From positions 1,054,001 through 1,118,000 of the forward strand of contig JADJCA010000001.1 in assembly GCA_016703425.1 (NCBI GenBank): a DNA stretch of 64,000 nucleotides. The letters are read 5' to 3'. Numbering within the stretch: position 1 is the first letter of the stretch; each line of letters begins with the position of its first letter. Below, one piece after another: positions 34,102 to 42,336 of the stretch. The translations under genes and the position numbers were made by a program. The stretch comes from Myxococcales bacterium (GTDB lineage: Bacteria > Myxococcota_A > Polyangia > Polyangiales > Polyangiaceae). Below the pieces are notes generated by a model, which was not told where the DNA came from, did no database searches, and saw only the letters and a program-made list of their open reading frames with translations.

Positions 34102-35541
34102 TCAGCGGACGAAAATGCCCTTCCGCCAGACGCCGTCGCCGCCGGGGGGAACATTGACATAGAGGCGCTCCCCCTCGGAGGCCAAGTTGGTCAGGCCCGA
34201 AGCACAACCTTGGACGACGAGCATCTGGAAGACGGTGGCGGCGGACGAGAAAGTGACCGTGTTTTGGTAGCTGAACAGCGCGCCCCCCAGGTTCGTGTCG
34301 CGGCTGCAATAGCCGCCGCTGCTCACATACGGCGCCGAGCAATTCGATGCCGCAGCGAACATCAGGCCCACGCTCGCGCCGGCCGCGTTGGTGAAGTGCC
34401 AGGCCTCCGACGAGTTCGCCGGCGGCACGGCGCCGCCGACGGTGAAGTCCATCGAGTTGCCGCTCCCGCCGGGTGAATGGTTGAAGTCCACGAAGCGGAC
34501 CTCGCTGACGGCCACCGGTGGCACGAAGCGGAGCGTCGTCGTGGCGAAGCCCGGATCGTTTGAGGAGAAAGTTTGCTCGAAGACGCCGTCGTTGGTCTTG
34601 GAACCGACGGTGACGCAGGCTGCGCCGCTCTGCGAAACGGTCCAGAACGCGGCGTCGGCAAAGCGCAGCGGCAGCGCGGTGAAGCCGCCGCCCGCGGTGG
34701 TCATGTCGCAATACACCGAGAAGGGCGCTCCGGCCCCTGCGCCGTCGGCGTCGATGCGATAGACGCCGTCGGTCGCTGCGGGATGGGACGCGTGGAGTGC
34801 GCCGCAAGACGTCGGCGCCGGGATGCAGACCTTTGCGACGCAGGTGTCCGTCGCGATGCACGAGGCAGCGGTGCAGTCAGCGCATTTGCCGAGGGTGCAG
34901 ACGCCCGAGTTGCAGTCCGACGGCGCGCCGCAGGAGGCGCCGGCGGCGCATCGCTTGAGCGGCGCGCAAGAGCCGCCGCAGTCGATGCCCGTCTCGGTGC
35001 CGTTCTGAACGCCGTCGCCGCACTGCGCGGAGGATGCGGCGCAGAGGCCACCGGCGCAGGCGTCCGAGACGCAGTCGCCGTTCACGGTGCACGCGACGCC
35101 GGTGCCGCACTTCTTCACCGGCGCGCAGGAGCCGCCACAGTCAAAGCCGGTCTCGGTGCCGTTCTTCACGCCGTCGGCGCACGAGGGCGCCTGGCAGGTC
35201 CCGTTGCATGCCGACGAGGCGCAGTCGTTTCCGCTTCGGCAAGCGGCGCCGTCGGCGCAGCGCTTCGCGGGGGCGCACGTCCCGCCGCAGTCCACGCCGG
35301 TTTCGTCGCCGTTCTTCACGCCATCGGAACAGCCTTCGGCGAGAGCCGCGTCGGGCGTCGTCGAAACCGTTGCGTCGGCGGGGGCGGCGGCATCCACCGG
35401 GCCCGCCGCCGGCGCCGGGTCTGCGGCGGCCGAACCGCAAGCCGGCAACGAGGCCCCGCCAACAAGAACAATAGAAACCAGAGCAGAAGCCAGACGGGCC
35501 CGATGCGGACGACCTACGCGGGGCGCTCTCCCAGAAGCCAT
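34102..35541 (-). CDS. Lipoprotein with Cys-rich repeats and a fibrinogen-like C-terminal domain
   Basis: A 479-residue exported protein from ATG 35541: signal peptide RLASALVSIVLVGGASLPAC, an Ala/Pro linker, then three clear tandem units of about 40 residues of the type CxDGVKNGxETGxDCGGxCAPxKxC (a myxobacterial surface repeat). A fibrinogen-type module follows, recognisable from SHPAATDGVYRID and PFSVYCDMTTAGGGFTAL. The last part is a beta-rich domain with GYCSRDTNLGGALF. Disulphide-rich and most likely outer-surface exposed; adhesion or substrate recognition are possible roles. Confidence 0.88.
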   Translation of the reverse strand: MASGRAPRVGRPHRARLASALVSIVLVGGASLPACGSAAADPAPAAGPVDAAAPADATVSTTPDAALAEGCSDGVKNGDETGVDCGGTCAPAKRCADGAACRSGNDCASSACNGTCQAPSCADGVKNGTETGFDCGGSCAPVKKCGTGVACTVNGDCVSDACAGGLCAASSAQCGDGVQNGTETGIDCGGSCAPLKRCAAGASCGAPSDCNSGVCTLGKCADCTAASCIATDTCVAKVCIPAPTSCGALHASHPAATDGVYRIDADGAGAGAPFSVYCDMTTAGGGFTALPLRFADAAFWTVSQSGAACVTVGSKTNDGVFEQTFSSNDPGFATTTLRFVPPVAVSEVRFVDFNHSPGGSGNSMDFTVGGAVPPANSSEAWHFTNAAGASVGLMFAAASNCSAPYVSSGGYCSRDTNLGGALFSYQNTVTFSSAATVFQMLVVQGCASGLTNLASEGERLYVNVPPGGDGVWRKGIFVR

Positions 35542-36098
35542 TGCGCCGATGGTACCCGGGTCGCGCGCCGCCGGGCCGAGCGCGCGACTTATCCATTTTG
35601 ATATGGGCTATCCACAGGAATCGTTGCCGCCCTGCGCCCCCTGCGCGTTTCGACTCCTCGCGACGTGACCGGCCTGCGGCACGCGGGCTGCACCATGACC
35701 CGTCGACGCAACCGCCGCCGGAGCCGCAGCACCGTGTGCCTCGTGGTTCACCCGTCGGGTCAAAACGGACGCGCCAACCAACCGGGTTCAAATCCCTCTG
35801 CAAGGTCGCAAAAGGAACGGTCACCCCTCGCCGAGCTGAGCACCACGAGAGCGAGCCTCAGCACGCGCGAAGTTGGCGCGTGCGCCGGCCCGACTCTCAC
35901 GGCCGCTTGGAAGCTGCAACGTCGCTTCGCACGACGCGACTCGCTCCGGCGAGACCGATCGCGCGTGCGCGATGTTCCCTTCCCTGTCGCCGCGGCGCCG
36001 TTCGACCGAGGGGTGACATTTCCCATCGAGAGCACTCGCGTCCCTCAACTTCCCGCCTTCGCACCGAGCCGTTTCCTTCCCATCCACGGAGTCCGCCC
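35542..36098. other. 557-base intergenic region without recognisable gene
   Basis: Separates a minus-strand lipoprotein gene from the plus-strand SPFH gene. Open frames here have shadow-like composition and no start with RBS. It contains one A/T-richer spot near 35590-35620 (ATCCATTTTGATATGGGC), which could hold divergent promoters. I see no RNA gene or repeat. One tRNA-like T-loop at 35784-35796 is discounted below. Confidence 0.6.
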
Positions 36099-37214
36099 AT
36101 GTTTTCCATCGACCTCACGCTGAAGGAGCACGAACGCGCCATCGTCTGGAAGGGGGGCCTCTTCGACCGCTGGCTCGCCGCCGGCCGTCACCGGCTCCGC
36201 GGCTTCGGACCGGCGCCGCGCGTCGAACGCTTCTCCACGCTGACGCCCTACGTCGATCTCCCGGACGCGCGCGCCTTCGCCGAACTGCCGGAGCTGGCGC
36301 CCCATTTCCTCGTCGTGAAGATCGCCGACGCGGAGCGCGGGCTCGTGTTCGCTCACGGCAACTTCGAGCGCTTTCTCGCCCCGGGGGTCCATGTCTTCTT
36401 GCGCCTCGCCGAGGACGTGCTGCGCGTCGACGTCGTGGACGCGAGCTCATTGTCGGTCGTGCACCCGGCGAAGGAGGCCGTGAGCCGAAGCGGCGACGCA
36501 GCGGGATTTCTGGAGGTCTTCGAGGTAACCGAGGGCTTCTGCGGCGTCCTCTTCGTCGACGGCGCCATCGCTGACTTGCTCGCGCCGGGCCGACACGTCT
36601 TCTGGAAGGCCGTGCGCCAGCTCGCGCTCGCCCACGTCGACCTGCGTCAGCAGCTCGTGGAGGTTCAAGGCCAGGAGCTCATGACCAAGGACAAGGTGTC
36701 GCTCCGCATCAACCTCTCGGTGCGCTTCGCGGTCCTTGATGCGCGCCTCATGGTGCGCACGCTGGCCGACGGCCGCGAGGCCCTCTACCGCGAGCTCCAG
36801 CTCGCGCTACGCGATGAAGTGGGCGCGCTCACGCTCGACGAGCTGCTCCTCAAGAAGGGCGCGCTCGGCGCGGCGTTGGTTTCCCGCACGGCGCCGGCCC
36901 TCGCGGAGCGCGGCCTCTCGCTCATCGCGGCGGGTCTTCGTGACGTGGTCCTGCCGGGCGACATGCGCACCCTGTTCAACCAGGTCATTGAAGCCGAGAA
37001 GCGCGCGGAGGCCACGGCCATCGCGCGCCGCGAAGAGACGGCCGCCACGCGCAGCCTCCTCAACACGGCGAAGCTCCTCGAGGGCAACCCGACGCTGCTT
37101 CGCTTGAAGGAGCTGGAGATCACCGAGCGCATCGCGCAGCGAATCGGCAGCTTGTCGGTGACCGGCGGCGTCGACTCGCTCGTCGACGCGATGCGCGCGA
37201 AGCTCGGACCGTAA
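36099..37214 (+). CDS. SPFH (band-7/slipin-type) domain protein with repeated entry motif
   Basis: A 371-residue protein from ATG 36099. The SPFH core (about 180-330, TKDKVSLRINLSVRFAV, LQLALRDEVGALTL, ALAERGLSLIAAGLRDVVLPGDM) and the coiled-coil C-terminus (AEKRAEATAIARREE) are normal. In front of it the typical entry motif (G-x-x-x-R-x-L-x-PG-R-H) occurs three times: GGLFDRWLAAGRHRL, HGNFERFLAPGVHVF and DGAIADLLAPGRHVF. There is no hydrophobic N-terminal helix, so membrane attachment would need palmitoylation-like or peripheral binding. Slipins scaffold membrane microdomains. The 3' end converges on eno with a hairpin between. Confidence 0.88.
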   Translation: MFSIDLTLKEHERAIVWKGGLFDRWLAAGRHRLRGFGPAPRVERFSTLTPYVDLPDARAFAELPELAPHFLVVKIADAERGLVFAHGNFERFLAPGVHVFLRLAEDVLRVDVVDASSLSVVHPAKEAVSRSGDAAGFLEVFEVTEGFCGVLFVDGAIADLLAPGRHVFWKAVRQLALAHVDLRQQLVEVQGQELMTKDKVSLRINLSVRFAVLDARLMVRTLADGREALYRELQLALRDEVGALTLDELLLKKGALGAALVSRTAPALAERGLSLIAAGLRDVVLPGDMRTLFNQVIEAEKRAEATAIARREETAATRSLLNTAKLLEGNPTLLRLKELEITERIAQRIGSLSVTGGVDSLVDAMRAKLGP

Positions 37215-37215
37215 A

Positions 37216-37247
37216 CGTGCGTGCCCCTCGAGAAGAGGGGCCGCACG
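37216..37247. terminator. Bidirectional hairpin terminator between SPFH gene and eno
   Basis: CGTGCG and GCCCCTC pair with GAGGGGC and CGCACG, leaving one bulged T and a 5-base GAGAA loop, giving a 13-bp GC-rich stem. It lies exactly between the two converging stop codons, so it probably ends both transcripts. No clear T-tract follows. Confidence 0.65.
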
Positions 37248-37273
37248 CGAGGGCCATCAGGGAAGCCGCCCGC

Positions 37274-38554
37274 TCAGACAGCTTTGCGGAAGGCGCCCTT
37301 GCCGGCGTAGACGGCGCCTTGCCCGAGCTCGAAGCCGATGCGGAGGAGTTGGTTGTATTTCGCCACGCGGTCCGAGCGCGACAAGCTGCCGGTCTTGATT
37401 TGGCCCGCGTTGGTCGCGACGGCGAGATCGGCGATGAAGGAATCTTCCGTCTCGCCGGAGCGGTGGCTGATGATGCTGCGGTAGCCGGCCTCGGTGGCCA
37501 TGCGGATGGCGTCGAGCGTCTCGGTGAGCGAACCGATTTGGTTCAGCTTCACGAGGATCGCGTTGGCGGTGCCCGTGTCGATGCCCCGGCGGAGGCGCTC
37601 TACGTTGGTCACGAAGAGATCGTCGCCGACGAGCTGCACGTCCTTGCCGACCTTGTCGGTGAAGGCTTTCCACGTGGGCCAGTCGTCTTCGGCGAAGCCG
37701 TCTTCGATGGACACGATGGGGAACGACTTGATGAGCTTCTCGTAGATGCCCATGAGCTCCTCCGGCGAGACGGCCTTCTTGTCGAAGGTGTACTTGCCAG
37801 TCTTCTTGTCGAAGAACTCGCTGGCGGCGCAGTCGAGGGCCACGAACATGTCTTTGCCGGGCGTGTAGCCGGCCGCCTCGATGGCTTTAACGACGAGCGC
37901 GAGCGCGCCCTCGTTGGTATCGACGCGCGGCGCGAAGCCCCCTTCGTCGCCGACGGCGACGGTGAGGCCCTTCTCCTTCAAGATGCCCTTGAGCGCGTGG
38001 AACACCTCGGCGCCAGCACGGAGCGCTTCTTCGAAGTTGGGCAGCCCCGCCGGGACGATCATGAACTCCTGAATCTCGAGGCCGTTGTCGGCGTGGGCGC
38101 CGCCGTTGAGGATGTTCATGAGCGGCGTCGGCAAGACGCGCGCGGCGACGCCGCCGAGGTAACGCCACAAGGGGAGCTGCATGTCGTCGGCGGCGGCGCG
38201 CGCCACGGCGAGCGACACGCCGAGGATGGCGTTGGCCCCGAGCTTCGACTTGTTGGGCGTGCCGTCGGCCTCGAGCATGGCACGATCGACGGCGGCTTGG
38301 TCGAGCGAGTCCATGTCGACGACGACACGGGCGAGCGTCTCGTTGACGTTCTTGACGGCGTTCTTGACGCCCTTGCCGAGGAACCGCTTCTTGTCACCGT
38401 CGCGCATCTCGAGCGCTTCGTGCTCGCCGGTGGAGGCCCCGCTCGGCACCGCGGCGCGGCCGCGGCCGCCTTCCGTTTGAACCTCGACCTCGAGGGTCGG
38501 GTTTCCACGCGAATCGAGAATCTCTCGGGCCACAACGGCAACGATTTCACTCAT
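37274..38554 (-). CDS. eno: Enolase (2-phosphoglycerate dehydratase)
   Basis: Catalyses the reversible dehydration of 2-phosphoglycerate to phosphoenolpyruvate in glycolysis, with Mg2+. 426 residues, the usual length. Signature features are AREILDSRGNPTLEVEV at the N-terminus, GASTGEHEA, KLGANAILGVSLA, MNILNGGAHADN, VGDEGGFAP, SIEDGFAEDDW, QLVGDDLFVTN, and the conserved SIISHRSGETEDSFI. ATG 38554 is chosen since homology starts with MSEIVAVVAREIL. Single-copy core gene; it stands alone on the minus strand, with a divergent di-heme lipoprotein gene 229 bases away. Confidence 0.98.
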   Translation of the reverse strand: MSEIVAVVAREILDSRGNPTLEVEVQTEGGRGRAAVPSGASTGEHEALEMRDGDKKRFLGKGVKNAVKNVNETLARVVVDMDSLDQAAVDRAMLEADGTPNKSKLGANAILGVSLAVARAAADDMQLPLWRYLGGVAARVLPTPLMNILNGGAHADNGLEIQEFMIVPAGLPNFEEALRAGAEVFHALKGILKEKGLTVAVGDEGGFAPRVDTNEGALALVVKAIEAAGYTPGKDMFVALDCAASEFFDKKTGKYTFDKKAVSPEELMGIYEKLIKSFPIVSIEDGFAEDDWPTWKAFTDKVGKDVQLVGDDLFVTNVERLRRGIDTGTANAILVKLNQIGSLTETLDAIRMATEAGYRSIISHRSGETEDSFIADLAVATNAGQIKTGSLSRSDRVAKYNQLLRIGFELGQGAVYAGKGAFRKAV

Positions 38555-38783
38555 GATGACGCCTCCAAACGGAAAGGTCGGGGTAGCACATCGGTCGCTC
38601 GGCCGCGACGCCGCCGGCGCGCGCGTCGGGGGCAACCGGCCCGCGCGCTGGCGTGGCCGCGCTGCGCTCTCCGGCGTGCCCTCCGTGGCCGGTTGTGCGA
38701 CCAAACACGCGCGGCGCAGGAAAAATTGCTGCGATTTGGCGAAGCTCCGCCGTAGCATCAGCGGTTCTTCCCCGGGAGGTTTC

Positions 38784-40088
38784 ATGAAGGCTTTGGGTCG
38801 TCGCTTATCGGTATCACGCGCTTCTGTCATGACGCTGAGTGCTCTCGCCGTGACGGCCGCGGCCTACGCGGGTTGCTCGAGCGACGAGGAGACGAACCCA
38901 ACGGTCACCCCGGGCAATGGCACCGACGGCGGTAGCGACGTGGCTCAGGGCTCGGACACCTCGACGAAGACCGACGGCACCACGACGACGCCCGACACGG
39001 GCACGCCCGACAGCGCACCGGCCTGCGCTGACCCGGTCTTCGACTGCACCAAGAACGCCGGCAACACGGACGCCGGGGGCAGCGGCGCTACCTCCACAGC
39101 CGCGCAACAAGTGCCTACCGACATCCGCTGCACGGGCCTCTACGCGTGTTTCGCCACAAAGACCGTGGCCGCCACGCACAAGAACTACGTGCCGGCCTAC
39201 AAGCTCTACAGCGACGGCTCCGAGAAGCAGCGCTGGATGCTCCTCCCGGCGGGAACCAAGATCGACACCGGCGGCGGCGGCCCCGGCACCCCCGATGAGT
39301 GGATCTTCCCCGTCGGCACGATGGTCTACAAAGAGTTTCAGTTGAACGGCAAGCGCATCGAGACGCGCCGGACGTGGAAGGCCGGGCCCTCCGAGTGGAT
39401 CTTCTCCGTGTGGCGGTGGGCCGACGACGAGTCCACGGCGACGCTCATGAACGACGGCACCGTCATCGCAAACCCGGCGAAGCCCGGCACGACCTACGAG
39501 GTCCCGTCGAACTCCGCGTGCGCGCCCTGCCACACGGGCCACGTTGACAAGTTCTTGTCGCTCGACGCGTGGAGCCTCGGCGGCGCTGGAGCCACGGGTC
39601 TCACGCTCGCTTCCCTCAAGGCCGACAACCTCCTCACGAGCTGGGATCACCCAACGAGCCTCGCGGTGGCAGAAGACACGACCGGCAAGTTCAACGGCGC
39701 GATGGGCTTCTACTACAACAACTGCGGCTTCTGCCATAAGCCGGGCGGCAACGCGGCTGGCACCGGCTTGCACATGAACCTCCCGGTGGCGGAGGCCTTC
39801 GTCGACGGCGGCGCGGGCCTCAACGCCGCCGACACGCCGGTCTACAAGACGGCCGTTGGCGTGGCGCACACCAACCAGGCGCCGGGTGGCAACTCCTATC
39901 CGACGGCCTCTGGCTTCAAGCGCATCGTCCCCGCCGATCCGGACAAGAGCGTCGTTCTCCTGCGCGACAGCCTTCGCAACCCCGACGGCGGCTCCGCGGC
40001 GCCGGGCCAGATGCCGCCCACCATCATGCGCACCACCGACGACGCGGGCCTCGCAGCGACGCGCGCCTGGATTCAGGCGCTGCCCTGA
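38784..40088 (+). CDS. Lipoprotein with two c-type haem motifs
   Basis: A 434-residue exported protein from ATG 38784, preceded by GGGAGG. Signal peptide ASVMTLSALAVTAAAYAGC has a lipobox-like YAGC. A low-complexity Asp/Thr/Gly linker (about 35-90) is followed by a beta-rich domain containing two haem c binding motifs, CAPCH and CGFCH. No obvious axial Met assignment can be made. It resembles multiheme/cytochrome-like myxobacterial lipoproteins and could carry electrons in the periplasm or at the outer membrane. Its 3' end overlaps the stop region of the convergent helicase gene by 16 bases. Confidence 0.82.
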   Translation: MKALGRRLSVSRASVMTLSALAVTAAAYAGCSSDEETNPTVTPGNGTDGGSDVAQGSDTSTKTDGTTTTPDTGTPDSAPACADPVFDCTKNAGNTDAGGSGATSTAAQQVPTDIRCTGLYACFATKTVAATHKNYVPAYKLYSDGSEKQRWMLLPAGTKIDTGGGGPGTPDEWIFPVGTMVYKEFQLNGKRIETRRTWKAGPSEWIFSVWRWADDESTATLMNDGTVIANPAKPGTTYEVPSNSACAPCHTGHVDKFLSLDAWSLGGAGATGLTLASLKADNLLTSWDHPTSLAVAEDTTGKFNGAMGFYYNNCGFCHKPGGNAAGTGLHMNLPVAEAFVDGGAGLNAADTPVYKTAVGVAHTNQAPGGNSYPTASGFKRIVPADPDKSVVLLRDSLRNPDGGSAAPGQMPPTIMRTTDDAGLAATRAWIQALP

Positions 40089-42258
40089 GCGGACACCGGC
40101 GCGAAAAACTCGGCGTACAGGGCGCCTACCTCGTCCATCGAGTGTAGGCGCCGCGCCGGCGGCAGGCTCGCGAGGAGCAGCCTGCCGTAACCGCGGGCGA
40201 CGAGCCGTCGATCCAAGATGGCCACGACGCCCGCGTCGCGTTTTGTGCGAACGAGGCGGCCAAAGCCTTGCTTGAGCGCGATGGCGGCCATGGGCACCGA
40301 ATATTCGGTGAAGGCGTTGCCGCCGGCGGCCTCGAGCTCCGCCGAGCGTGCCGCCACAATGGGATCGCTCGGAACGGCGAAGGGGATCTTGTCGAGCACG
40401 ACGAGCCGCAGCGCTTCGCCGGGCACGTCGACGCCTTCCCAGAAGCTCATGGTGGCGCACAAGACGGCGTGACCCGCGGAGCGAAAGCGCGACAGCAAGA
40501 CGTGTTTGGGCGCTTCGCCTTGCACGTAGAGCGGGCCCGGGAGCGATTCCTTGCGCAGCGCCTGGTGGATGGCGCGCATCGCCCGGTGCGACGTCGAGAG
40601 CACGAAGGCGCCGCCGCCGCTGGCTTGGATGAGCCGGAGCGCGCGCTCGGCGACGACGAGCTCGAAACCGGGAGAGCTGGGCTCGGGCATGTCGCGCGGC
40701 ACGTAGATGCCGACGCGACGCGGGAAATCGAAGGGAGACGCCACGACCAGATCACGCGTCTCCGGCGGCGCGCCGAGGCGGCTTCGAAAGAAGTGAAAGC
40801 TCGCCTCGTGTTTGGCTCGGCCTTCGTCGCGCCGCTCGCCGTCGGTGTCTCCTTCGGCGCCAAAGACCGACGGCCGCGACACGGCGAGCGTGGCACTCGT
40901 GCACACCACCGTGGGCACCCGATCGAAGAGGCTCTCGCGGAAGGTCCGCGCGAGGTCGATGGGGCTCGCGCCCAAGGCGACGCTGCGGTCCCGCACGTCG
41001 AGCCAAAGCGCGACGTGACCGAGGTCGTCGTCCTCGTAGGTCGCCGTCCCTCCCTTGAGCTTCGAGGCGAGGCGGCCCGACGGTGGCGACTCGAGGGCGG
41101 CGGAAAGCTCTCGCTCTCCGCGTCGAGCTCCACGAAGCGCCCTTCGGAAGGCCGCCGCGTGCTGGCGGCGCCGGCGAGGACCGAGCGCAGAACCTCCCGC
41201 AGGTCTCCCGCGCGCCGCGCCGCGACTTGCACGCCGTCGGACGGCGCTCGTTCGTCGAGGTCGGCGTAGAGGAGGCCCAGCACTTCGTCGAGCGCCGCGA
41301 GCATCGTACCGACCTCACCGTCGAGGTCGTCGGCGGCGATCGAGCGACGTCCTTCCGGCGCGTTCGCCGTCAGCCGGGCGAGCTTGGCAAAGGCTCGCTC
41401 CGCAGCGGTCTCGACGCCGCGGCATGCGCGCTCCAGGCTTGCTCCGCTCGTCCCGAGACCGACCGCGAGCTTTCGCGCGTCCCGAACGAGCGCGTCAAAA
41501 CGGCCGCTCGAGAGGCGCACACCGAAGAAGGTCGTCGCGACGTCTTCGAGCTGGTGCGCTTCATCGAAGATGACGGCGTCATGCGGCGGCACCACGCTCG
41601 CGAGCTCGCCGCCACGCGTTCGCTTGAGCGCCAAGTCTGCACAATACAAATGATGGTTTACGACGACGATCTGGGCGTCTTCCGCGGCGCGCTTCATGCG
41701 CGTGACGAAGCAGTCTTCGTAGTGACTGCAGCGGGCGCCGATCCGCGTGTCGGTCCCCGACTGGACCGACGCCCAGACGCTCGACGTCTCGGCGAGGGTC
41801 ACGAGCTCCGAGCGATCGCCCGACTCGGTCTCCTTGGCCCATCGGGCTACCGCGGCGAGCTCCGCAGCGAGCGGCTGCGGCGCCGCCGACAACGTCTCGA
41901 AGAGCCGCCTCCTGCACACGTAGTTCCCGAGCCCCTTCATCAACGCCGCGCGGACCTCGATGCCGAAGGGCCTGAGCGCCTCGGCGAGGAGCGGGATGTC
42001 CTTGGCGAAAATCTGCTCTTCGAGCGCGTGTGTGGCCGTGGAGATGACGACCTTCTTGCCGCTCAAGACCGCGGGCACGAGGTACGCCAGCGTCTTGCCC
42101 GTGCCGGTGCCGGCCTCCACAAAGAGCGGCGCGCTCTCGGCGAGCGCCGCCTCGACGGCCCGCGCCATCATCAGCTGGCCGGGCCGATCTTCGTAGTCGG
42201 CGAGCAGCCCCCGCGCGATGGGCGAGCCTGGCCCAAGCACCTCGTCGACCGTCGGCAC
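40073..42258 (-). CDS. DinG-family ATP-dependent helicase; frameshift near 41105
   Basis: Two overlapping minus-strand frames join to one superfamily 2 helicase of about 728 residues, from GTG 42258 (VPTVDEVLGPG). Walker A is FVEAGTGTGKTLA. Cysteines in NYVC, GARC and EDCF match the Fe-S cluster region of XPD/DinG helicases, and the DEAH box is VIFDEAHQLED. After the break, the second half has LVVASPFDFPRRVGIYVP, GAFVLSTSHRAM, MSFWEGVDVPG and the motif VI-like QGFGRLVRTKRDAG. One base is missing near 41105 (frames around FVELDAE and AALESPPSGRLASK). Both halves show strong coding character, so a sequencing error or recent mutation is likely. Acts in DNA repair or replication-related unwinding. 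Confidence 0.82.
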
Positions 42259-42336
42259 GACGGGAGCATTACACCGGGGCTCGGCCGTCGGCTGCAAATT
42301 CGCGGCAATCGGCGCGCCCTTGCTACGATCGGAGCC

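Noticed and set aside
35784..35796. tRNA-like T-loop motif GGGTTCAAATCCC
   Set aside because: Only three base pairs of the T stem fit, and no acceptor stem or D arm could be matched around it; judged a chance match.
41083..42336. Upstream extension of the TPR gene frame
   Set aside because: Antisense to the DinG-family helicase; normal coding character begins only after about 42337.
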